DNA of 7,371 nucleotides from Clostridia bacterium (GTDB taxonomy: Bacteria > Bacillota > Clostridia > Oscillospirales > CAG-272). The stretch is from NCBI GenBank assembly GCA_900770145.1, contig CAAGJL010000133.1:1-7371 (forward strand), read 5' to 3'. The notes under the pieces are model-generated. The model made no database searches. It was not told the DNA's origin and worked only from the letters and a program-made list of their open reading frames with translations. Shown here piece after piece: positions 1 to 5,661 of this stretch (within the stretch, counting starts at the first letter, position 1; each line of letters opens with the position of its first letter). The position numbers and the translations under genes are program-made.

Positions 1-10
1 CCTTAAAATC

Positions 11-48
11 CCCTAAAAACTTTTGGACAACCGGCGCCGCGGTGTCGG
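11..48. repeat. 38-bp imperfect direct repeat, copy 1
   Basis: This copy matches positions 141-178 with three mismatches over 38 bp (at 15/145, 40/170 and 42/172). The conserved core is a tract with ACTTTTGGACAACCGGCGCC, ending in TGTCGG. It lies in non-coding DNA beyond the metQ end. The core contains the palindrome GGCGCC. It looks like a dispersed intergenic repeat, not part of a coding region; no transposase or terminal inverted repeats accompany it. Confidence 0.75.
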
Positions 49-140
49 GCGAGCGCACCCAAAGCAACGTATCAGCCTATCAGCCCCTGCCGGAGGCGGT
101 ATCCGCAAGGCGGTTTTTGAAAAAAGCCCCCTCTTGACTT

Positions 141-178
141 CCCTGAAAACTTTTGGACAACCGGCGCCGGGATGTCGG
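141..178. repeat. 38-bp imperfect direct repeat, copy 2
   Basis: Second copy of the repeat at 11-48, exactly 130 bp further on, ending 13 bp short of the metQ stop codon. In this copy GCGCCG (164-169) and CGGCGC (176-181) can form a 6-bp stem with a 6-nt loop just after metQ. No U-run follows on the minus strand, so it is not a convincing intrinsic terminator, although it could protect the 3' end of the mRNA. A 17-nt piece (162-178) also matches 5511-5527 at 15 of 17 positions. Confidence 0.75.
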
Positions 179-191
179 CGCTAATCGACGG

Positions 192-1010
192 TTACAGCGG
201 CAACACGGCGCCCTGGTATTTGGCACGGATAAACTGTTTTACCGCGTCGCTTTGCAGAGCTTCCACCAGCGCTTTGATTTTTTCACTGTTCTCATTTCCG
301 CTCTTTACGGCGATGATATTGGCATAGGTTTTCGCCGCGTCCCCCGCCGCGCTTTCGGTGGCAAGCGCGTCCGCAATTTTCAGCCCGGAGCCGATTGCGT
401 AATTGCCGTTGATCACCGCCACGCTGCCCGCTTTGCTGTTTTTCAGCTGAGACGTCAGCAAGTCCGCCTGCACGGGCACGATTTCCAGGTTCTTCGGGTT
501 GCCTGTAATATCCAGCGTGGTCAGGGTATCGGTCGGTTTTGCCCCCTCGCGCAGAGTAATCAGCCCCTCCGCCGCCAGCAAAAACAGCGCGCGCGTCTGG
601 TTTGATCCGTCCGTCGGGATCAGCACCGTTGCTCCCTCGGCAATTTCCGAAACAGACGTGATTCCGTTGCCGTACAACCCGAAAGGCTCATAATGTATGG
701 CGGCAACCGACACAATATGCGTGCCTTTTTCGGCGTTGAACCAATCCAGATACGGTTGGTGCTGAAAATAGTTCGCGTCCAGATCCCCGTTCTCCACACC
801 GGTGTTGGGGAGGACATAATCGTCATAAATGCGGATTTCCAACCGGTATCCCTTTTCCTCCAACGCCGCTTTGACCTGCTCCAAAATTTCGGCATGCGGG
901 GTGGAACTGGCGCCCACCGTAATGGTGTTTTCATTCTTTTTGCAGGCGGAAAGCGCCAAAAGCGAACCGACCAGCAACAGGGCAAGCAAACAAGATACGA
1001 TTTTTTTCAT
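192..1010 (-). CDS. metQ: Methionine ABC transporter substrate-binding lipoprotein MetQ
   Basis: Extracellular, membrane-tethered receptor that captures methionine (probably D- and L-Met, as in the NlpA/MetQ family) and hands it to the MetI permease. The 272-residue protein starts with MKK, a hydrophobic signal segment and the lipobox L20-S21-A22-C23, so Cys23 should be lipidated after signal peptidase II cleavage. The mature part has the family's TVGASSTPHAEILE opening and NTGVENGDLDANYFQHQPYL, typical of NlpA/MetQ binding proteins. Length is normal. The start is supported by an AAGGAG site seven to eight bases upstream. It is the third gene of metN-metI-metQ, 18 bp after metI. The family also contains receptors for other substrates; the Met-rich leader of this operon favours methionine. 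Confidence 0.93.
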   Translation of the reverse strand: MKKIVSCLLALLLVGSLLALSACKKNENTITVGASSTPHAEILEQVKAALEEKGYRLEIRIYDDYVLPNTGVENGDLDANYFQHQPYLDWFNAEKGTHIVSVAAIHYEPFGLYGNGITSVSEIAEGATVLIPTDGSNQTRALFLLAAEGLITLREGAKPTDTLTTLDITGNPKNLEIVPVQADLLTSQLKNSKAGSVAVINGNYAIGSGLKIADALATESAAGDAAKTYANIIAVKSGNENSEKIKALVEALQSDAVKQFIRAKYQGAVLPL

Positions 1011-1028
1011 TTTGATTCTCCTTTTTAT

Positions 1029-1709
1029 TTATGAATTTTTTGTTCGTTTATCCACGCGACGGGCAAGGCGCATCCCTGCCTCCTGAATCAACTGTACCAA
1101 AATCACCACCAGCAACACGCAAAACCATACCACGTCCTCACGCAGGCGCTGGTGCCCCCAAACGATGGCGATGGCGCCAAGCCCGCCCCCGCCGATGGTG
1201 CTTGCCATCGCAGAATACCCCAGTACCGTGACCGTGGAAATCACCGCGCCGACAATCAGGGAAGGCTTTGCCTCGGGCAACAGCACCTTGGTGACAATCT
1301 GAAACCGGGTGGAACCCATCGCGTTTGCCGCCTCAATCACGCCGGGATCCACTTCCGCGAGGGAGGACTCTACCATTCGCGCCACATACGGCGCGGCGGC
1401 AATCACCAGCACCACAATCATCGCGCGGTTGCCGAGCGCCGTGCCCACAATCAGGCGCGAAACCGGCACCATTGCCACCATTAAAATAATAAACGGAATA
1501 CTGCGGAAAATGTTCACAATCACCCCCAGCACCCGGTGCAGCCACGGGACAGGGCAAAGCCCCCCGGCGCCGGTCACATTCAGAACAACCCCCAGCGGCA
1601 ACCCCAAAAGGTAGGCGAATGCGGTGGAAATCGTCACCATATACACGGTTTCCCACAGCCCTTTCCAAAAGGTGCCGTTTTCAAACAACTGTAAAAAAAG
1701 TTCTGACAT
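1029..1709 (-). CDS. metI: Methionine ABC transporter permease MetI
   Basis: Inner-membrane subunit; two copies form the methionine channel with two MetN ATPases. The 226-residue protein has about five hydrophobic membrane segments (near residues 20-45, 60-85, 95-110, 150-175 and 192-212). It also has the cytoplasmic EAA loop, starting at E126-A-A-N-A-M-G and running to about P149, where MetN docks. Length matches the MetI family (about 220 residues). The ATG lies one nucleotide after the metN stop codon. Its ribosome binding site (GGAGG) is inside the last metN codons, which implies translational coupling. A generic amino-acid permease is the only alternative, made unlikely by MetN and MetQ on either side. 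Confidence 0.94.
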   Translation of the reverse strand: MSELFLQLFENGTFWKGLWETVYMVTISTAFAYLLGLPLGVVLNVTGAGGLCPVPWLHRVLGVIVNIFRSIPFIILMVAMVPVSRLIVGTALGNRAMIVVLVIAAAPYVARMVESSLAEVDPGVIEAANAMGSTRFQIVTKVLLPEAKPSLIVGAVISTVTVLGYSAMASTIGGGGLGAIAIVWGHQRLREDVVWFCVLLVVILVQLIQEAGMRLARRVDKRTKNS

Positions 1710-1710
1710 A

Positions 1711-2700
1711 TCAAGCCTCCTCCCGGTATTCCACGCCCCGCGCGCTCAGCCACGCCGTGACCTTGCGGAGCACCCGCTCCTCATCCGGCAACTGAATCAG
1801 CATCTGCCCAAAGGTCTTGCCGTCAAACACTTTGGTATCGGCAAAAAGGATATTGACCGGCACCGCGCATTCCAGAATCAGAGACGAAAGAATCGGTTCC
1901 GCCGTCAGCGCCCCGTTGAATACCAAACGCAACTTCGTGCCGCCGGGGTGCGCCGCGGCGCGGGCGGAAGGCGGCAGAATCAGCTCCCGCGCAACGGCGG
2001 ATTGCGGCGCCGCAAACACCTCGCTCACGTTGCCGATTTCGGCAACCCTGCTGTGATCCAGCACCGCCACGCGGTCGCAGATCTCGTCAATCACGCTCAT
2101 CTGATGGGTAATTACCACCAGCGTGACCCCCAGCCGCCGATTGATTTCTTTTAATAAGGTAAGAATGGATGCGGTAGTGGCAGGGTCCAGCGCGCTGGTC
2201 GCCTCATCGCAAAGCAGGACTTTGGGGGAAGTGGCAAGCGCGCGGGCAATCGCCACGCGTTGCTTCTGCCCGCCCGAGAGTTGCGCGGGGTATGCCTTTG
2301 CCTTGTCGGCAAGCCCTACCAGTTCCAGCAGTTCCGTCGCACGGGCGCGCGCCTTTTCCCGCCGCCACCCGGCAATTTCCAAAGGATAGCACACATTGCC
2401 CAGCACGTTGCGCTGAAACAGCAGGTTGTAGCCCTGAAAAATCATCCCGATCCCCTGCCGCACCTGCAACAGTTCCCGGCGGGAAAGACGGGTGAGATCC
2501 TTGCCGTCCACAAATACCTCGCCGACGTCCGGGCGCTCCAAGAGGTTGATGCACCGCACCAGCGTGCTTTTACCCGCGCCCGACAGCCCGATGATGCCGA
2601 AAATTTCACCGTCGTTGACGGTAAAACTGACATCCGTGAGCGCCGGCACGGGCACGCCGCCCGCATAAAAAGTCTTTCCGAGGTGCCGTATCTCAATCAT
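1711..2700 (-). CDS. metN: Methionine ABC transporter ATP-binding protein MetN
   Basis: Cytoplasmic ATPase that powers methionine uptake through MetI. Counting from the ATG at 2700, the 329-residue protein has Walker A GLSGAGKST (38-46), Q-loop FQ (88-89), signature LSGGQ (141-145), Walker B VLLCDEAT (161-168) and the switch histidine H199. The C-terminal part, about 255-326, matches the NIL/ACT-like regulatory domain of MetN. In E. coli that domain binds methionine and shuts the transporter when the cell is replete. I choose the ATG at 2700 because AAAGGAG sits nine bases upstream. An in-frame GTG at 2733 would extend the protein by 11 residues but lies in the 3' arm of the leader terminator hairpin. 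First gene of metNIQ; expression is probably set by the upstream leader-peptide attenuator. Confidence 0.94.
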   Translation of the reverse strand: MIEIRHLGKTFYAGGVPVPALTDVSFTVNDGEIFGIIGLSGAGKSTLVRCINLLERPDVGEVFVDGKDLTRLSRRELLQVRQGIGMIFQGYNLLFQRNVLGNVCYPLEIAGWRREKARARATELLELVGLADKAKAYPAQLSGGQKQRVAIARALATSPKVLLCDEATSALDPATTASILTLLKEINRRLGVTLVVITHQMSVIDEICDRVAVLDHSRVAEIGNVSEVFAAPQSAVARELILPPSARAAAHPGGTKLRLVFNGALTAEPILSSLILECAVPVNILFADTKVFDGKTFGQMLIQLPDEERVLRKVTAWLSARGVEYREEA

Positions 2701-2719
2701 ATTCCGGTTCTCCTTTCCG

Positions 2720-2754
2720 AAAAAACGGGGCACGCCATAGCGGCGTGCCCCGTT
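2720..2754 (-). terminator. Intrinsic terminator (attenuator) in the metNIQ leader
   Basis: On the minus strand AACGGGGCACGCC (2754-2742) pairs perfectly over 13 bp with GGCGTGCCCCGTT (2736-2724). The loop is GCTAT (2741-2737), and a run of six T (2725-2720) ends the structure. This is a textbook intrinsic terminator. It stands about 158 nt after the predicted start of transcription and only 20 nt before the metN ATG, upstream of all operon genes. It can therefore only serve as a regulated attenuator of metNIQ. The metN ribosome binding site starts just after the T-run. Confidence 0.93.
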
Positions 2755-2781
2755 ACCTGAATCGGGTTAGCCACTATGACA
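2733..2781 (-). promoter_or_regulatory. Antiterminator structure of the metNIQ attenuator
   Basis: On the minus strand UGUCAUAGUGGC (2781-2770) can pair with GCCGCUAUGGCG (2744-2733) in a continuous 12-bp helix containing three G-U pairs. Inside it, CCCG (2766-2763) can pair with CGGG (2752-2749). The 3' arm takes up the end of the terminator's 5' arm, its whole loop and the start of its 3' arm, so the two structures exclude each other. The 5' arm contains the leader-peptide stop codon (UAG, 2776-2774). A ribosome finishing the leader would mask it and allow termination. A ribosome held at the Met codons (2827-2798) would leave it free and allow read-through into metN. The pairing was found by eye; no folding energy was computed. 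Confidence 0.75.
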
Positions 2782-2848
2782 ACGACAAAAGGGTGCACAT
2801 CTCGGTGCACATCATGCAAGCCATCATCGTTTCGCGGTTCGTTTTCAT
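2774..2848 (-). CDS. Met/Cys-rich leader peptide of the metNIQ operon (24 aa)
   Basis: Small open frame starting at ATG 2848-2846 and ending at TAG 2776-2774, entirely within the transcribed metNIQ leader. Of 24 residues, Met occupies 1, 8, 9, 12, 13 and 17, and Cys 11, 14 and 18; the centre reads MMACMMCTEMC. Such density of the amino acid carried by the downstream transporter is the signature of an attenuation leader peptide, made to measure charged tRNA supply and not to function as a protein. A weak GGGG ribosome binding site lies ten bases before the ATG. The stop codon sits 20 nt before the terminator hairpin, inside the antiterminator arm. Codons 13-19 contain the duplicated GTGCAC motif. 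I know of no named family for it. Confidence 0.8.
   Translation of the reverse strand: MKTNRETMMACMMCTEMCTLLSLS
2793..2810 (-). promoter_or_regulatory. Candidate pause hairpin in the leader peptide coding region
   Basis: GTGCAC (2810-2805) and GTGCAC (2798-2793) are self-complementary copies six bases apart. They could form a 6-bp hairpin spanning codons 13-19 of the leader peptide. It is also part of a 10-nt direct repeat (2792-2801 and 2804-2813). In classical attenuators a first hairpin pauses RNA polymerase until a ribosome arrives; this one is in the right place for that. The role is inferred. Confidence 0.45.
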
Positions 2849-2884
2849 CCCGATTTTTCCCCGATTCCAAAAAGAATATGACTC

Positions 2885-2913
2885 ATTGTAGCAAAAAAGA
2901 GGTTGTTTGTCAA
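2885..2913 (-). promoter_or_regulatory. Sigma-A-type promoter of metNIQ
   Basis: The minus strand carries a perfect -35 TTGACA (2913-2908), a 17-bp spacer and -10 TACAAT (2890-2885), one base off consensus. Transcription should start near 2877-2879, about 30 nt before the leader-peptide ATG and roughly 178 nt before metN. The -35 element lies inside the terminator hairpin of the upstream exporter operon. No operator for a methionine repressor was recognised, in keeping with control by attenuation. Confidence 0.88.
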
Positions 2914-2924
2914 CCCCTTTTTTG
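2892..2924 (-). terminator. Intrinsic terminator of the ABC exporter operon, overlapping the met promoter
   Basis: On the minus strand AAAAAAGGGGTTG (2923-2911) pairs with CAACCTCTTTTTT (2905-2893) over 13 bp with one G-U pair and a 5-nt loop. The stem ends in a run of six T. It begins 28 bp after the permease stop codon. On the plus strand the same pair becomes an A-C mismatch, so the structure fits minus-strand termination best. The 3' arm and T-run also serve as the spacer of the metNIQ promoter. Confidence 0.8.
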
Positions 2925-2950
2925 AATTTTTTATTTTTGAATCCTGCAAA

Positions 2951-4591
2951 TCACCGTCTGCCCCGGAGGAGAAACAGCGAAGAAAGGGCAAGAAACAGCG
3001 CTGCGGCACCCGCGCAAAAGACCGCCGTGATCCCGACGAAAAGCGGCAGCAACCCCAGCGCATACCCCACCGCCAGCAGTGCCGCGGCGGGCGCGAGACC
3101 GAAGTATAAAAACAACATCAGCACCATCGCGCGGATGTTGCGCGAAAGCCCGGTGGAAAGCGACAGGTCGATAAACGCCCCCGTGCTGTCGGCATACGCG
3201 CCCACGGCAACGGTCAGAATGTACCACAGCAACACCGTGCCCGGGTTTTCCCGCAGGAGAGCGGCAGAAATCACAAACGCCGGCAACAAATCCAGCGCGC
3301 TGTTTGCCACCCCGCCAAGGAAAGAGAAAAACAGTTTTTTGGGGGCACTGTCCGGCACCAGAAAGAAACTTTCCCGCTTGACCTCGTCCGCCACCGGGTT
3401 GCCCAGTGCCCGGAAGAACGTGAACCCCGCCAATGCCAGCGCCACCAACGGGAAGAAGGGATACTCCGCCACGTACAGAAGAATGAGAGACAGCCCCACC
3501 CCGATCAGAAGATCGGTTTCGGCGGTTTTGGTCAGCACGCGAAAGTGGGCAAAACGGAAACGGTTGTACATCGTTTTGAAAAAGTAAACCGAGGCGCCGT
3601 GTCCGCGCGTCAGCCCGTCGCGCACCAGTTTCTCGCTCCGGTCTTTTTTGCGGGCGCGGAGGGCAGCGTTACCTTCCGCCGCCGCCTGTTGCAGTTCCGC
3701 CGTTTCCGCGGAGCGCGCCATGGCATCCTCGTAAAAATCGGCAGGAATGTGCTGAATCATCACAATCAGCGCCACCGCCCCCGCCAAAAGCGCCACGGCA
3801 AACAGCGCCGCCGGGAACGCCGCCCCGTCAAACCCCGCCATGACCAGCGCTTTCAGCCAACCCCAGATCGGGATATACCACCCGGCAGGCGCGTTGAAAA
3901 AGCGCACCGCGGCGGCAAAATAGTCCCCCTGTGCCTGTGACGCCGTGACAAGGTACGCCCCCGCAATCACCGCCAGCACCGCGAACAACGTGGGGCGCAG
4001 ACGCTTTTTCAGCGCCGGGTGACTGGCGCAAAGGGTGTAGAGCAACACCGAAATCAGTTTGCTGTATACCAACGCAAAAAACCATGCGCCAAGCATCGAG
4101 AGCGCCGCGCCGATCCCAAGCCCCAGATTCATTATCAGATTGGGGATCTGAAACACCAGGTAGATTGTCAGCAACAGCGAGCTTGCCGCCTGCATCACCA
4201 GGCGGAAAAGCAACACCGCCTGCGGCTTCATCGGGGCGGGGAACAAGAGATTGACGTCCGCCATCAAAAAGATGGAGCTGCCGCTTTTATCGGCAGTCAG
4301 CACGCTGAATACCAGAATCACCAGCACAATGCCGCCCACTGCCAACTCCACGACGGAGCGCACCGTCTCCGGCGGCAGGGGTTCCGGTTCTTCCTCCGGC
4401 GGGACGACTTCTTCCGTGCCGGAGTCCTCCCCTGCGTTGTCCTCAACCAGGGAAGCGATCACCGCCGCCCCCACGCCAAACAGCACGCCGACCAGCACAC
4501 AAACCAGCAAAAAGACCGCCACCCAGGTGCGAAACAGCTTTTTGATCTGATTTTTCAGCGTGTGCGTCATATAATAAAGAATCAGTCGCAT
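2951..4591 (-). CDS. ABC-2 type exporter, large membrane subunit
   Basis: Integral membrane protein of 546 residues, presumably the permease of an exporter driven by the adjacent ATPase; substrate unknown. Many hydrophobic segments are visible: one near 24-48, one near 83-103 and several pairs later. Long charged cytoplasmic stretches separate some of them, such as the EGNAALRARKKDRSEKL region. Between the first two segments is a short acidic Pro/Glu-rich loop (about 50-78) that should face outside. The organisation resembles the 'putative ABC exporter' proteins of Firmicutes, which are twice the size of ordinary ABC-2 permeases. ATG 4591 is one nucleotide after the ATPase stop codon, with a GGAG site about ten bases ahead; Met8 has no such site. 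The C-terminus ends in LRGRR. Confidence 0.8.
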   Translation of the reverse strand: MRLILYYMTHTLKNQIKKLFRTWVAVFLLVCVLVGVLFGVGAAVIASLVEDNAGEDSGTEEVVPPEEEPEPLPPETVRSVVELAVGGIVLVILVFSVLTADKSGSSIFLMADVNLLFPAPMKPQAVLLFRLVMQAASSLLLTIYLVFQIPNLIMNLGLGIGAALSMLGAWFFALVYSKLISVLLYTLCASHPALKKRLRPTLFAVLAVIAGAYLVTASQAQGDYFAAAVRFFNAPAGWYIPIWGWLKALVMAGFDGAAFPAALFAVALLAGAVALIVMIQHIPADFYEDAMARSAETAELQQAAAEGNAALRARKKDRSEKLVRDGLTRGHGASVYFFKTMYNRFRFAHFRVLTKTAETDLLIGVGLSLILLYVAEYPFFPLVALALAGFTFFRALGNPVADEVKRESFFLVPDSAPKKLFFSFLGGVANSALDLLPAFVISAALLRENPGTVLLWYILTVAVGAYADSTGAFIDLSLSTGLSRNIRAMVLMLFLYFGLAPAAALLAVGYALGLLPLFVGITAVFCAGAAALFLALSSLFLLRGRR

Positions 4592-4592
4592 G

Positions 4593-5309
4593 TTATTCTC
4601 CGTCCGGCGCCGCCGCGCCCTCGGTGATGGCGAAAAACAGTTCTTCCAGCCGCTCGCCGTTCGCGTCCAGCTGCGCTTTGGTCACGTCCGCGCGCAACTC
4701 GCCGCCCTGCATAATCAACGTCCGATCCCACAGCATATCCACGCTGTCGATCATATGGGTGGAGAGCAACACCGTGCGCCCTTCGGCGCGCATTTCTTCC
4801 ATTACTTTTTTCAGTTCTTTGATGGCGTGCGGGTCAAGCCCGATCATCGGCTCATCCATCAGCAGCAGTTGCGGGCGGGGGAGAAGCCCCAGGCACAGGT
4901 TCAGTTTTTGCTGCATTCCTTTGGAGAGCTCATCGCCGAACTTTTTCTTTTTGTCATCCAGTTCAAAGCGCGCGAGCAATTCCTCCGCATACGCCTTGTA
5001 ATCGGTCAGGCGATAGGCGCGCGCCAAAAATTCCATATGTTCGGAAACCGTGAGATTGGGGTACAGAGACGGGATTTCCGGCACGTAACCGACCAGTTTT
5101 TTTGCCTCCACGCTTTTGTTCAGGAGTCCGTTTACCCGAATCTCGCCCCGATAGCGCAAGAAGCCGATGATGGATTTCAGCAGCGTGCTTTTTCCCGCCC
5201 CGTTGGGCCCCAGCAAAACGGTGATCCCGCCGGGATCCAGATGAAAGCAGATGTCGTTGCAGGCAAGATTTTTGCCGTAAGTTTTCGTCACATGAGAGAC
5301 CGTCAGCAT
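4593..5309 (-). CDS. ABC transporter ATP-binding protein (ABC-2/exporter type)
   Basis: Cytoplasmic ATPase of 238 residues that energises the large permease encoded immediately downstream. It has Walker A GPNGAGKST (34-42), a Q-loop position occupied by Glu in YVPEIPSLYPNLT (about 75-87), signature LSKGM (128-132), Walker B LLLMDEP (148-154) followed by the D-loop GLDP, and switch histidine H185. Glu at the Q-loop and an LSKGM signature are frequent in ABC-2 exporter ATPases (multidrug, bacteriocin or Na+ efflux-like) and set it apart from importers such as MetN. AAAGGAG lies five bases before the ATG at 5309. No convincing promoter was found in the preceding 350 bp. The substrate cannot be deduced from the sequence. 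Confidence 0.9.
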   Translation of the reverse strand: MLTVSHVTKTYGKNLACNDICFHLDPGGITVLLGPNGAGKSTLLKSIIGFLRYRGEIRVNGLLNKSVEAKKLVGYVPEIPSLYPNLTVSEHMEFLARAYRLTDYKAYAEELLARFELDDKKKKFGDELSKGMQQKLNLCLGLLPRPQLLLMDEPMIGLDPHAIKELKKVMEEMRAEGRTVLLSTHMIDSVDMLWDRTLIMQGGELRADVTKAQLDANGERLEELFFAITEGAAAPDGE

Positions 5310-5661
5310 ATTTTCTCCTTTAATAGTAAATTACCCCGCATACGGGATGAGTTTCAGGCGTTTTTGCACATAGCGTTCCCAAAAGAGACAGCATCCGCCG
5401 CCCCAATTTCGGTCGCCAGCCGTCAAAAAGTTTTTGAAGGAGCCCAAAGGAAACTTTTTGAAAAAAGTTTCCTTTGGCGCGCCTGCGGCGAGCAAACAAA
5501 CGGGTAAGTGCGCCGCCGGAATGTCGGTGTCGGTGTCGATGGGCATTTTCTTTTTGTTCCTTTTGCGCCACTTTGCTCAAAAGAAAAAGAAGAACGGTGA
5601 AATCTGATGAAATAACGGAAAGAGCAACTTTGCGTCAAAGCGAGAGCAAGCCTCCCGCGCG
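5310..5661. other. Repeat-rich intergenic region
   Basis: This 352-bp gap between the methyltransferase and exporter operons has no credible gene. The open frames across it are Arg/Lys/His-rich translations of repeats. It contains a 16-bp inverted repeat (5444-5477), a hexamer tandem TGTCGG-TGTCGG-TGTCGA (5522-5539), a 17-nt partial match to the repeats at the left edge (5511-5527), and a pyrimidine-to-purine switch (about 5546-5592) rich in CTTTT and AAAAG blocks. A small CCCG-CATA-CGGG hairpin (about 5336-5347) lies close upstream of the ATPase gene. No standard promoter or terminator was recognised, although at least one of each is expected here. Confidence 0.6.
5444..5477. repeat. Perfect 16-bp inverted repeat
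   Basis: CCAAAGGAAACTTTTT (5444-5459) is followed, after two bases, by its exact reverse complement (5462-5477). The resulting hairpin is long but lacks a U-run after the stem on either strand, so it is not a standard intrinsic terminator. The internal T5/A5 tracts are terminator-like. A related A/T-rich piece, GTCAAAAAGTTTTTGAAGG, lies just before it (5422-5440). It probably belongs to a dispersed intergenic repeat family. Confidence 0.8.

Larger units (their letters stand above)
1..191. other. Non-coding region downstream of metQ
   Basis: No credible gene is present. Besides the two 38-bp repeats, it holds a short tandem repeat TATCAGCC x2 (70-85). It also has a GC-rich patch (96-118) in which CCGC-AAG-GCGG is followed by five T on the plus strand, a very small terminator-like hairpin with only a 4-bp stem. 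On the minus strand I see no standard stem plus U-run to end the met operon, so the operon terminator may lie beyond the window or be unconventional. Confidence 0.5.

Noticed and set aside
96..118. Plus-strand intrinsic terminator CCGC-AAG-GCGG-TTTTT
   Set aside because: The stem is only 4 bp with a 3-nt loop, and no plus-strand gene precedes it in the window.
2701..2733. Extended metN start at the GTG at 2733, adding 11 residues
   Set aside because: The GTG lies inside the 3' arm of the leader terminator and has no ribosome binding site, while ATG 2700 has AAAGGAG at good spacing and begins the conserved MIEIRHLGKTF segment.
2745..2798. Alternative antiterminator pairing GUGCACCC (2798-2791) with GGGGCAC (2751-2745)
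   Set aside because: It needs a bulged A and gives only about 7 bp, whereas the 2770-2781/2733-2744 helix has 12 bp and sits at the stop codon.
2720..2880. SAM-I riboswitch or T-box in the metNIQ leader
   Set aside because: I find neither the conserved SAM-I core nor the T-box AGGGTGGNACCGCG sequence, and the leader of about 160 nt is largely occupied by the short frame and its hairpins.
5310..5345. Promoter with a -10-like TACTAT or TAATTT just before the exporter ATPase
   Set aside because: The start point would fall in or beside the ribosome binding site and there is no acceptable -35 at 16-18 bp.
4590..5507. Long plus-strand frame of 305 codons over the exporter ATPase
   Set aside because: It is antisense to a gene with complete ABC motifs, and its translation is Gln/Arg/His-rich with no recognisable domain.
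5320..5638. Short minus-strand frames in the gap between rsmF and the exporter
   Set aside because: They translate the inverted repeat and hexamer tandem (HRHRHRH, RRRRAKG) and lack ribosome binding sites or a recognisable domain.
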